From Mycobacteriales bacterium (GTDB lineage: Bacteria; Actinomycetota; Actinomycetes; Mycobacteriales; SCTD01), in contig JBBDWV010000045.1 in the NCBI GenBank assembly GCA_040902655.1, forward strand, positions 37,369 to 89,914: a stretch of 52,546 bases of DNA, read 5' to 3'. The notes beneath the pieces are model-generated. The model was not told the origin of the DNA. It made no database searches and worked only from the letters and a program-made list of their open reading frames with translations. Positions 35,992-44,245 of the stretch are shown one piece after another. Position numbers and translations under genes: made by a program. Position 1 is the stretch's first letter. Every line of letters begins with the position of its first letter.

Positions 35992-36888
35992 ATGACGCGG
36001 CGGGGCTGGGTGCTGTTCGCGTCGATGTGCCTCCTGTGGGGGATGCCGTACCTGCTGATCAAAATCGCCGTGGAGGAGTTGAGCCCGCCGCAGCTCGTCC
36101 TGCTGCGCACCGGGATCGCCGCGCTGCTGCTGCTCCCGTACGCCGCGGTGCGCGGTGAGCTGACGCCGCTGCTGCCGTACTGGCGGCCGCTGGTGGCCTT
36201 CACCGCCCTGGAGCTCGCCGTACCGTGGCTGCTGCTGGCCACCGCGGAGCAGCAGCTCAGCAGCTCGCTGACCGGCCTGCTGGTCGCGGTGGTGCCGCTG
36301 GTGGCGGCCTTCGCCGGCCGGCTCGCCGGACACGGCGACCGGCTCGACCGACGCCGGCTGCTCGGCCTGGGCATCGGCTTCGCCGGCGTGGGCGCGCTGG
36401 TCGGTCTCGACGTGCGCGGGGGCGACCTGCTGTCGGTGGCCGAGGTCGGCACTGTCGTCGTCTGCTACGCGGTGGCGCCGTTGATCGTCAGCCGTTGGCT
36501 GGGCGGCCTGCCCGCCGCCGGCATCACGGCTGCGGCATTGGCGCTCACCGCGACGGTTTACCTGCCGTTCGGCGCCCGGGGACTCGAGATCCCGAGCGGC
36601 CGGGTGGCGATGGCCGTGGTCGTGCTCGCCGTGGCCTGCACAGCGGCTGCGCTGCTCATCTTCTTCGCCCTCATCGCCGAGGTGGGCCCGCAGCGGGCGC
36701 TGGTCTTCACCTTCGTCAATCCGGCGGTGGCCCTGCTGCTGGGGGTCGTCGTGCTCAGTGAACCGTTCACGCTCGGAGCTCTGGTGGGCTTCCCGCTGAT
36801 CCTGGTCGGCTGCGTGCTCGCCACCCGCGCCTCCAGGGCGGCCACCGTGGACGAGGAGACCCTGGCCGAGCCGGTGGCGCGGCCGTAG
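35992..36888 (+). CDS. EamA-family drug/metabolite transporter
   Basis: 298 residues with ten hydrophobic segments arranged as two EamA repeats. The first repeat begins GWVLFASMCLLWGMPYLLIKIA and the second near residue 150 (VAEVGTVVVCYAVAPLI). Such proteins export amino acids, nucleobases or other metabolites; no substrate can be assigned. The ATG at 35992 is preferred over a GTG nine bases upstream because of the correctly spaced -10 element. The last 20 residues are acidic and cytoplasmic. Confidence 0.9.
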   Translation: MTRRGWVLFASMCLLWGMPYLLIKIAVEELSPPQLVLLRTGIAALLLLPYAAVRGELTPLLPYWRPLVAFTALELAVPWLLLATAEQQLSSSLTGLLVAVVPLVAAFAGRLAGHGDRLDRRRLLGLGIGFAGVGALVGLDVRGGDLLSVAEVGTVVVCYAVAPLIVSRWLGGLPAAGITAAALALTATVYLPFGARGLEIPSGRVAMAVVVLAVACTAAALLIFFALIAEVGPQRALVFTFVNPAVALLLGVVVLSEPFTLGALVGFPLILVGCVLATRASRAATVDEETLAEPVARP

Positions 36889-36908
36889 CTCATGGTCGTC
36901 GGCCCAGC

Positions 36909-36924
36909 GGCCGGCGCACCGGCC
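36909..36924. terminator. Hairpin downstream of the EamA gene
   Basis: GGCCGG (36909-36914), loop CGCA, CCGGCC (36919-36924), 20 bases after the stop codon. There is no T-tract. Confidence 0.4.
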
Positions 36925-36998
36925 TCGGTGCAGCGGCTCGCCGACAGGTCACCGGCGTGGCCTGGTGTGCCCGGCAGCGGCGCGGGCACGCTCGGGGC

Positions 36999-37214
36999 AT
37001 GACGTCGCCCGACAACACGACAAGCAGCGGTCCGCAGCCATCGACGGGCGAGGAGTCCGCCGTCCGCGGCGGCAGCCCCGACCGGATGGACCCACCGGAC
37101 CCCGGATCCGGCGGCGTGGCCGGGGGCGGCGCCGACGGCGAGACCGCGGCGCGCGAGCAGCTGCGCAAGGACCTCGGTGAGCGCTCCGACGACGCAGGCA
37201 CCGAGGCGCCGTGA
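36999..37214 (+). CDS. Small acidic unknown protein (71 residues)
   Basis: Starts MTSPDNTTSSGPQPS, is rich in Asp, Gly, Pro and Glu, and has a charged helical end (ETAAREQLRKDLGERSDD). No known domain. Its N-terminus (MTSPDNT) and the central GGVAGGGADG resemble the MTQPDST start and GGVAGTGGAG end of the 53-residue protein 3 kb upstream. The two may therefore belong to one family of disordered proteins. The ATG lacks a strong ribosome-binding site. Confidence 0.5.
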   Translation: MTSPDNTTSSGPQPSTGEESAVRGGSPDRMDPPDPGSGGVAGGGADGETAAREQLRKDLGERSDDAGTEAP

Positions 37215-37289
37215 CCTCCTGGACCAGGCGACTGCGCTGTCATGCACTGGCGGCTGGGAGCGCCAGGCAGGTGGGTCTGCTCCCTCCCC

Positions 37290-37379
37290 GGTGATCCACG
37301 CGAGGTTTGAGGTGGAAGCTCGCGGCGCATCCGCGTCAAAGTCCCCGTGGATCACTCAGCGAAGTCCCCGTGGATCACC
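37290..37379. repeat. Cluster of direct and inverted GTGATCCACG repeats
   Basis: AAGTCCCCGTGGATCAC occurs twice (37339-37355 and 37362-37378), 23 bases from start to start. An inverted copy of its core, GGTGATCCACG, is at 37290-37300. The inverted copy can pair with either direct copy in a 10-11 bp stem. The cluster lies between convergent genes and ends nine bases before the nagZ stop codon. Confidence 0.8.
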
Positions 37380-37387
37380 CCGGCGTC

Positions 37388-38578
37388 TCAGCCCGCCGGC
37401 GTCGCGACCGTCGACGGCACCGACAGCTCCGGCATCTCCACGGGCGTGCAGGACATCGCGACGGGGTCCCCGCCGGCCAGCGCCGTCACCCGCGCCGCCG
37501 CCTCCGTCAGGCGCTCCTCCGGCAGCCGACCCGAGCGCACCGCCGCCACCAGTGCGTCCCGCATCCGCTCCGCCTGGTTCCCGTCGGTGGCCAGCACGGC
37601 GTCGGCGCCGGCCTCCACCGCCCGCACCGCCGCCTCCGGGAAGTCCCAGCGCAGGTTGACCGCGCCCATCCCGAGGCTGTCGGTCATCGCCACCCCCTGG
37701 AAGCCCATCGCACGCAGCAGCGCGTACGCCTTCGGGCTCAGCGACGCCGGCAGGTCCGGGTCCAGAGCGCTGTAGCCGAGGTGATTGAGCATCACGACGG
37801 GCGCGCCGGCGTCGACGGCCCGCTGGAACGGCAGCAGGTCGGTCGTCCGGAGCTCCTCGACCGTCGCGTCGACGACGTCGGCCTCGGCGTGCGTGTCGGT
37901 CCTGGACCGTCCCTGCCCCGGGAAGTGCTTCACCGTGGGAGTCACTCCGGCATCGGCCAGACCGGCGGAGAAGGCCAGGCCGTACTCCGCGGCCTTCTGC
38001 GGGTCGGCGCTGAAGGAGCGGTCCCCGATGATGCCGCTGTACGGGCCGTCGTCGAGGTCGAGCAGCGGCGCCAGGTCCACGTCGATGCCCACGTCGGCGA
38101 GCCGGCCGCCGATCTCGGCGGCGTACTCCCGCACCTGCTCGGGCGTGCCCTGCCGGGCCAACCGGCGCGGGGACGGGCCGGCGCCGACGATCTTCCGGGT
38201 GACCGCGACCCGGCCGGACTCCTCGTCGGTCGAGACGATCAGCGGCCGCCCGGCCCGCTCGCGCAGTCCGGCGACGAGGACACGCACCTGCTGGGCGGTC
38301 TCGACGTTCGGTTCGGACAGGAACAGGCCGCCCACCCCCAGGTCCACGACCGCCCGACCGAGCGCGTCAGCCGGCGTCGTGACCCCCGGAATTCCCACCA
38401 CGAGCACCGCCGCAGCCCGGCGCTCGAGCGGTGCGGGCAGGCACGAGGGAGAGGGCGACGCAACCGTCTCACCGTTCGTCGACCGCTGCGCGCCGCCGCC
38501 GGCGATGGAGGTACCGCAGCCGGCGAGCAGGAGGGCCGACACCAGGACCGGCAAGGATCGCGAGGGGGAGCGGAGCAC
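37388..38578 (-). CDS. NagZ-like beta-N-acetylhexosaminidase lipoprotein (GH3)
   Basis: 396 residues. The lipoprotein signal has the lipobox LLAGC (Cys21). The GH3 catalytic barrel follows, with STDEESGRVA (about 114-123), the family motif KHFPGQGRSRTDTH (about 218-231) and the nucleophile in AMTDSLGMG (about 296). The usual KHFPGHG appears as KHFPGQG, while the catalytic Asp-Thr-His is intact. It would remove N-acetylglucosamine units from cell-wall fragments outside the membrane. GTG start with a TAGGCT box 6 bases upstream. Confidence 0.88.
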   Translation of the reverse strand: MLRSPSRSLPVLVSALLLAGCGTSIAGGGAQRSTNGETVASPSPSCLPAPLERRAAAVLVVGIPGVTTPADALGRAVVDLGVGGLFLSEPNVETAQQVRVLVAGLRERAGRPLIVSTDEESGRVAVTRKIVGAGPSPRRLARQGTPEQVREYAAEIGGRLADVGIDVDLAPLLDLDDGPYSGIIGDRSFSADPQKAAEYGLAFSAGLADAGVTPTVKHFPGQGRSRTDTHAEADVVDATVEELRTTDLLPFQRAVDAGAPVVMLNHLGYSALDPDLPASLSPKAYALLRAMGFQGVAMTDSLGMGAVNLRWDFPEAAVRAVEAGADAVLATDGNQAERMRDALVAAVRSGRLPEERLTEAAARVTALAGGDPVAMSCTPVEMPELSVPSTVATPAG

Positions 38579-38584
38579 CTGCCG

Positions 38585-38590
38585 AGCCTA
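38585..38590 (-). promoter_or_regulatory. -10 element of nagZ inside the upstream gene's stop
   Basis: TAGGCT on the minus strand begins with the TAG stop codon of the upstream PH-domain gene (38588-38590) and ends six bases before the nagZ GTG. Confidence 0.45.
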
Positions 38591-39901
38591 CGTGCGGGGG
38601 GCGCGTTCCCTGGCCACCCGCGCACGGACGGTCAGCTCCTCGAGCAACGCGGCCGCCTCACCCGACGAACGGTGGCGCAGCACGGCGCCGGGCAGTTGCC
38701 GGCCAGCCGTGTCGACGTGCAGGGAGGCCAGCCCGAGCCGCCTCTCGTAGGGCCCCTGCGTGACCCGCAGGCTCTGCACCTTGGCCAGCGGCGCCACGTC
38801 GGTGGTCGTCGTGACCACCCCTGAGGTAGCGACGACGTGCCGGTCGTCGAGGCCGACGGCCAGCCGGCCGAACTGCAGCGGCGTCCGCCACCGGGCGGCA
38901 GCCGGCACCCGTCGGTCCGGCACGGGAAGCGGACCCCCGAGGACGTGGGCCATCAGGTCCTGCGCGAGCTGCCGGGGCGCCACCGGGAGCAGCGCACCGG
39001 AGGCCGACTGCTCCTCGCCGCCGCTGTAGCCGGCGACGTCGACCTCGACCCGCACCCAGCCGAACCGCCGCCACAGCAGCGGCTCGCGCAGCCGCATCGC
39101 CTGGACCCGTCCGGGTGGGATGGTCTGGCTGCGGGTGTCGAGCAGGCCGTGCCGCAGCCGCAGCCCGTCCGGGCTCTGGGCCACGGTGAAGCCGTACTCC
39201 GCCAGCACCCGCCGTACGGCGAACGAGCCGACGCCGAACAGCAGGGGCAGCGCGGCGAACAGCACTCCGCCGGTCATGGACGGCGCGGCCAGCAGCGTGG
39301 CGAGCAGCGCCAGCGTGAAGGCCATGAGGGTCACCACCGGCGGCCCGAGCAGCGTCGACCAGACCAGCGGCCCCGTGGGCACCCGTACCAGCACCCGGTC
39401 GGGCTCGGGTCCGGACGCGCCCTCGACCGCGGCCTCGCGCCCGGCGGCCAGATCGAGCAACTGGGTGCGCAGCAGGCGGGCGCGGTCGTCGGCGAGGAAG
39501 GACAGCGGCGCCTCGGCGTCGCCGGCCCCGACCACCTCGAGCCGCAGCTCGGCCAGGCCGAGCACCCGGGCGTAGAGCGGCCGGACCACGTCGACCGCCT
39601 GCACGCGCGCGAGCGGCACCCGGCGGCTGCGCTTGGTGACAACGCCGCTCTCGACCTGCAGCTCGGTGGCGGTGACCCGGTAGCGCATCGCGCGCCAGGA
39701 CAGCCAGCCGACGAACAGGCCAGCCGGCACCCCGGCACCCAGCACGGCGGCCATCGCCTCGGGCGGCGAGTTCCGCAGCCCCTGCTGGCCGGCGAGGGCG
39801 AGCAGCAGCAGGCCGAAGCGCCCGCCGCGCAGCAGCGGGGTCAGCGGGTGCAGCCGGACCCAGCCCTGCTCGCCCGCCGACTCCGTCGCGGGTGCGGTCA
39901 C
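38588..39901 (-). CDS. YdbT-like membrane protein with PH-like (bPH_2) domains
   Basis: 437 residues. Pairs of membrane helices (about 24-62 and 180-225) are followed by bacterial PH-like segments. Three repeats of the type RYRVTATELQVESGVVTKRSRRVPLARVQ, EYGFTVAQSPDGLRLRHGLL and LDDRHVVATSGVVTTTTDVAPLAKVQ are recognisable. Function of the family is unknown; some members take part in membrane stress. GTG 39901 overlaps the stop of the smaller partner gene. The frame is open far upstream but encodes unrelated sequence antisense to it. Confidence 0.87.
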   Translation of the reverse strand: MTAPATESAGEQGWVRLHPLTPLLRGGRFGLLLLALAGQQGLRNSPPEAMAAVLGAGVPAGLFVGWLSWRAMRYRVTATELQVESGVVTKRSRRVPLARVQAVDVVRPLYARVLGLAELRLEVVGAGDAEAPLSFLADDRARLLRTQLLDLAAGREAAVEGASGPEPDRVLVRVPTGPLVWSTLLGPPVVTLMAFTLALLATLLAAPSMTGGVLFAALPLLFGVGSFAVRRVLAEYGFTVAQSPDGLRLRHGLLDTRSQTIPPGRVQAMRLREPLLWRRFGWVRVEVDVAGYSGGEEQSASGALLPVAPRQLAQDLMAHVLGGPLPVPDRRVPAAARWRTPLQFGRLAVGLDDRHVVATSGVVTTTTDVAPLAKVQSLRVTQGPYERRLGLASLHVDTAGRQLPGAVLRHRSSGEAAALLEELTVRARVARERAPRT

Positions 39902-40377
39902 ACCCCCGCCTGCCGGGCCTCGCCCAGCGCTGCCAGCCGGTCGCGCAGCCGGGACGCCTCCTCGGCGAGCAGGCCGGGCACCGAGGCGTCCGTCGCGGCG
40001 GCGGCCGTGTGCAGGGTGACCGTCGCCAGGCCGAAGGAGCGGGCCAGCGGCCCGGCGGTGACGTCGACGTACTGCATCCGGCCGTACGGCACGACGGACG
40101 TGCGGCGGATCAGCACGCCCCGGCGGACCAGCAGGTCGTCTGCGCGCTCGAGGTAGCCCCAGGCGGCGAAGCGGCGCTCCACGGCCACCAGCACCAGCCC
40201 CGTCAGCACCGCGCTGGTGACGAGGGCGGCGGCTCCCTCGGCCGATCCGGCGAGGACCGCGAGCGCTCCGGAGACCAGCAGCCCCGGTGCGGTGACCAGT
40301 CCGAGAGTGAGCAGCCGGCGCAGCCGCAGCAGGCCCGCGTCCGGCCGCCGCCAGACGACGTCGGGCTGCTCGCTCAC
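39898..40377 (-). CDS. YdbS-like membrane protein with one PH-like domain
   Basis: 159 residues: two adjacent helices (about 20-65) and then a single bPH_2 domain with WGYLERADDLLVRRGVLIRRTSVVPYGRMQYVDV. The YdbS-YdbT pair in this order and with overlapping genes is common in Gram-positive bacteria. The gene begins at GTG 40377, six bases after a TACGCT box, so the transcript is probably leaderless. Confidence 0.88.
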   Translation of the reverse strand: MSEQPDVVWRRPDAGLLRLRRLLTLGLVTAPGLLVSGALAVLAGSAEGAAALVTSAVLTGLVLVAVERRFAAWGYLERADDLLVRRGVLIRRTSVVPYGRMQYVDVTAGPLARSFGLATVTLHTAAAATDASVPGLLAEEASRLRDRLAALGEARQAGV

Positions 40378-40383
40378 CCGGCG

Positions 40384-40389
40384 AGCGTA
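40384..40389 (-). promoter_or_regulatory. -10 element of the ydbS-ydbT promoter
   Basis: TACGCT on the minus strand, six bases before the GTG at 40377. It is divergent from the candidate box of the next gene. Confidence 0.45.
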
Positions 40390-40435
40390 GTGAGCAACGG
40401 CCGGGCCCGCCGCGCGGGCAGCCGGGAGCGCGGCG

Positions 40436-40441
40436 GATACT
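40436..40441 (+). promoter_or_regulatory. -10 element of the 128-residue unknown gene
   Basis: GATACT ends seven bases before the ATG at 40449; no ribosome-binding site is seen. Confidence 0.4.
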
Positions 40442-40448
40442 GCTGCGC

Positions 40449-40835
40449 ATGCAGGAGAGAGGACAGCCGTGGTGGCGCGACGCCCGCCGCCGCTCGCGCG
40501 CCGTGCTCGGCGTGTTCGGAGCGCTCGCGCTGGGCGGGATCCTGTTCCCCGCCTTCACCAACTACCTGTTCGCCGGCGACCAGCGGGTGCTGGTCGTGAC
40601 GATGGCGGCCGACGCCGGGCAGGAGGGCCGGGAGGCGCTCAAGGCGGCCTGTGGGAGCCTGCCGGGCGTGTCGGTGGTCGCGGACCGCGGCAATCCCGAG
40701 CCGCATATCCAGGGGCGCTTCCCGGTCCGGTTCGACATCGCCGACATCACCGACCGGCAGTACGCGGCGCTGACCAGCTGCATCAACCGCCAGCCCGGTG
40801 TACGCGGGCTGCTCGCCGAGCGGGACGGCAACTAG
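40449..40835 (+). CDS. Unknown protein with one N-terminal membrane anchor
   Basis: 128 residues. A basic start (MQERGQPWWRDARRRSRA) precedes one hydrophobic helix (about 18-40). An extracytoplasmic domain of about 85 residues follows, with two cysteines (CGSLPG and SCINRQPG) that could form a disulfide. It shows no family I recognise. The gene ends 59 bases before the formate dehydrogenase operon on the same strand, so it could be co-transcribed, but nothing links it functionally. Confidence 0.75.
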   Translation: MQERGQPWWRDARRRSRAVLGVFGALALGGILFPAFTNYLFAGDQRVLVVTMAADAGQEGREALKAACGSLPGVSVVADRGNPEPHIQGRFPVRFDIADITDRQYAALTSCINRQPGVRGLLAERDGN

Positions 40836-40894
40836 CGTCTGAGGCCCGAGGTGTTGGGTAGTGCCGGGGAAACCGCTGCTCCAGGAGGTCGTAC

Positions 40895-43800
40895 GTGGGG
40901 ATGAAGGACGTGCTGCTCGGCTGGCCGGTCTACCGGCAGCTGACGGGCGAGGACCCGCTGGGGCGCGGGGCCGCCGCCCGGTCCGGCCGCACCGCCGGTG
41001 TGCAGCCGCGGACCGCGACGGCGGACCGCGTCGTGCAGAGCGTCTGTCCCTACTGCGCCGTCGGCTGCGGTCAGAAGGTCTTCGTGAAGGACGAGAAGGT
41101 CGTCCAGATCGAGGGCGACCCGGACTCACCGGTCAGCCGCGGCCGGCTCTGCCCGAAAGGCTCGGCCAGCGAGCAACTCGTCAACAGCCCCAGCCGCGTC
41201 ACCACGGTGAAGTACCGGGCGCCCTACGCCACCGAGTTCGTCGACATCCCGCTCCAGCAGGCCATGGAGATGGTCGCCGACCGCGTGCAGGCGACCCGGG
41301 ACAGCACCTGGCAGGACGCGGATGACCAGGGGCACACGCTGCGGCGGACCCTCGGCTTCGCCTCACTCGGCGGGGCGACCCTCGACAACGAGGAGAACTA
41401 CCTCATCAAGAAGCTGTTCACGGCTCTGGGTGCGATCCAGGTCGAGAACCAGGCGCGTATTTGACACAGCGCCACCGTCCCCAGTCTGGGGGCCTCGTTC
41501 GGCCGTGGCGGCGCCACGAACTTCCAGCAGGACCTGCAGCACAGCGACTGCATCGTCATCCAGGGCTCCAACATGGCCGAGTGCCACCCGGTCGGGTTCC
41601 AGTGGGTGATGGAGGCGAAGGCGCGCGGTGCCAATATCATCCACATCGATCCGCGATTCACCCGCACGTCTGCGCTCGCGGACACACACGTCCCGCTGAG
41701 AGCCGGCAGCGACATCGCCTTCCTCGGCGGGATCATCAACTACATCCTGGGCGAGGAGAAGTTCTTCCGGGACTACGTCGTCTCCTACACCAACGCCGCG
41801 AGTCTGGTCTCCGAGGACTTCCAGGACGTCGACGAGCTCGACGGCCTGTTCTCCGGCTACGACCCGGAGACCGGGACCTACGACACCGCGAGCTGGGGGT
41901 ACGAGGGGCACGAGGTCAACGCGGCGGCAGGCAACGCCCGCGCACCGATGACCGGCTCCGAGGACGACCAGAGCGGCCAGCAGAGCAGCGCCAGCAGCGA
42001 GAGCGACGAGCAGTCCGAGAAGAGCAGCGCCAGCGGCCACGAGCTGGGCGGCCGCGGGGCCAACCTGGAGCACAGCCGGGTCCGGCGCGACGAGACGCTG
42101 CAGCACCCCAGGACGGTCTTCCAGGTGCTCAAGCGGCACTACGCCCGCTACACGCCGGAGCTGGTGGAGCAGGTGTGCGGGGTCCCGCAGGAGCTGTTCC
42201 TGCAGGTCTGCGAGGCGGTGACCGCCAACAGCGGTCGCGACCGCACCACCGCCTGGGTCTACTCCGTCGGCTGGACGCACCACTCGGTGGGCGTGCAGTA
42301 CATCCGCGGTTCGGCGATCATCCAGCTGCTGCTCGGCAACATGGGCCGGCCCGGCGGCGGCATCCTCGCCCTGCGCGGCCATGCCAGTATCCAGGGCTCG
42401 ACCGACATCCCGACGCTGTTCAACATCCTGCCCGGCTACCTGCCGATGCCCAAAGCCGGACGGCAGGACAGGTACGCCCACTACCTGCGTAACATCGCCA
42501 CCCCCGGCCAGAAGGGGTTCTGGTCGCAGGCCGACGCCTACACCGCCAGCCTGCTCAAGTCCTGGTGGGGAGACGCGGCCACGCCGCAGAACGACTTCTG
42601 CTTCGACTACCTGCCACGGCTGACCGGCGACCACGGCACCTACCAGACCGTCTTCGACATGCACGACGGCCGGGTCGAGGGCTACTTCCTCGTCGGCCAG
42701 AACCCTGCCGTCGGATCCGCCCACGGCAAGCTCCAGCGGCTGGCCCTGGCCAAGCTGAAGTGGCTGGTGGTGCGCGACCTGCAGCTGATCGAGTCCGCGA
42801 CGTTCTGGAAGGACGGGCCGGAGATCGCGTCGGGGGAGTTGACGACCGAGCAGATCGGCACCGAGGTGTTCTTCTTCCCCGCGGCGACGCACGTGGAGAA
42901 GGAGGGCAGCTTCACCCAGACGCAGCGGATGCTGCAGTGGCGGCACAAGGCGGTGGAGCCGCCGGGCGATGCCCGCAGCGAGCTGCATTTCTACTACCAC
43001 CTGGGCAGGCTGCTCCGGCAGCGTTACGCCGGCTCCACGCAGGACAAGGACCGCCCGCTGCTGGACCTGACCTGGGACTACCCGACCCACGGGGTGACGC
43101 AGGATCCGGACGCCGACGCGGTGCTGCAGGAGATCAACGGTCGTTACCTGACCGGCGACAAGGCCGGGCAGCACCTGCCGGGCTTCACGGAGATGAAGGC
43201 CGACGGGTCGACCTCGGGCGGCTGCTGGATCTACTGCGGCGTGTATGCCGACGGCGTGAACCAGGCCGCCCGCCGCCGGCCGGGACGGGAGCAGAGCTGG
43301 GTGGCGCCCGAGTGGGGCTGGGCCTGGCCGATGAACCGCCGCACGCTCTACAACCGGGCCTCCGCCGACCCGGAGGGGCGGCCGTGGAGCGAGCGCAAGG
43401 CCTACGTCTGGTGGGACGAGCAGGCCCGGCGGTGGACCGGCCACGACGTCCCGGACTTCCAGCTGACCAAGCCCCCGGACCACCGCCCCGAGCCGGGCGC
43501 GAGCGGTCCGGACGGCATCGCGGGCGATGACCCGTTCATCATGCAGGCCGACGGCAAGGGCTGGCTCTACGCGCCGGTCGGGCTGCTCGACGGGCCGCTG
43601 CCGGCGCACTACGAGCCGGCCGAGTCACCGGTCCGCAACCCGCTCTACACCCAGCAGGCCAGCCCCACCCGGCAGGTGTTCAAGCGGCAGGACAATCTGC
43701 AGAACCCGTCCGGCCACGAGCCCGGCGGCGAGGTCTTCCCGTACGTCTTCACCACCTACCGGCTGACCGAGCACCACACGGCCGGTGGCATGAGCAGATG

Positions 43801-44245
43801 GCTGCCGTACCTGTCCGAGCTGCAGCCGGAGATGTTCTGCGAGGTCTCGCCCGAGCTGGCCCGCGAGCGTGGGCTGGAGCACCTGGGCTACGCGACGATC
43901 GTCACGGCGCGCGCCGCCATCGAGGCGCGCGTGCTGGTCACCGACCGGGTCGTGCCGCTGACGGTGGGCGGCCACACGATTCACCAGATCGGGCTGCCCT
44001 ACCACTGGGGCGTCGGCGGCGACGCCGTCGTCAGCGGCGACTCCGCGAACGACCTGTTCGGCCTGGCCCTCGACCCGAACGTGCACATCCAGGAGTCCAA
44101 GGCGGCCTCCTGCGACATCCGCCCGGGACGACGTCCCACGGGGCCGGCGCTGGTGCGTTTCGTCGAGGACTACGTCACCCGTGCCGGGATCACCACGGAC
44201 ACGGGCAACACGCGGCTGACGCCGCACGAGGGGGCGCAGCAGTGA
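40895..44245 (+). CDS. fdhA: Formate dehydrogenase catalytic subunit, selenocysteine-containing
   Basis: Oxidises formate to CO2 at a Mo- or W-bis-pterin centre. Read through the UGA at codon 190 it has 1116 residues. The N-terminal [4Fe-4S] site is Cys51, Cys54, Cys58 and Cys86 (CPYCAVGC and RLCPKG). The active site is ENQARI-Sec-HSATV, the typical sequence of FDH-N/O-type enzymes. The molybdopterin domains follow, with ending motifs GLPYHWG and ESKAASCDIRPG. GTG 40895 lies 6 bases after AGGAGG. No twin-arginine signal is present at the N-terminus. Residues about 338-396 form a Ser/Asp/Glu-rich insertion compared with the E. coli enzymes as I remember them. Without selenocysteine the protein would end after 189 residues. 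Confidence 0.95.
41462..41464 (+). other. In-frame UGA selenocysteine codon of the formate dehydrogenase
   Basis: TGA stands exactly where FDH-N/O proteins carry Sec or Cys, between ENQARI and HSATVPSLGASFGRGG, and the frame continues without interruption for another 926 codons. The presence of a tRNA-Sec gene 10 kb downstream supports recoding rather than a nonsense mutation. Confidence 0.93.
41470..41510 (+). promoter_or_regulatory. Candidate SECIS element after the UGA codon
   Basis: An outer 6-bp stem (41470-41475 with 41505-41510) and an apical stem (41477-41482 with 41488-41493, including four C-G pairs) enclose the loop AGTCT. The loop begins 18 bases after the UGA. Bacterial SECIS hairpins have a similar distance and a G and U exposed in a short apical loop (AGGUCU in the E. 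coli fdhF element, as I recall). A large bulge on the 3' side is unusual. Confidence 0.6.

Noticed and set aside
37339-37378. Two-repeat CRISPR remnant
   Set aside because: Repeats are only 17 bases with a 6-base gap, there are no cas genes, and an inverted copy is present, so an intergenic repeat family is a better explanation.
37388-38578. NagZ-like protein inactive because KHFPGHG reads KHFPGQG
   Set aside because: The catalytic Asp-Thr-His loop and the nucleophile aspartate are intact; the substituted position varies in the family.
41462-41464. TGA as a true stop splitting the formate dehydrogenase into two genes or a pseudogene
   Set aside because: The position matches the selenocysteine of FDH-N/O enzymes exactly, the frame stays open on both sides, a SECIS-like hairpin follows and a tRNA-Sec gene is nearby.
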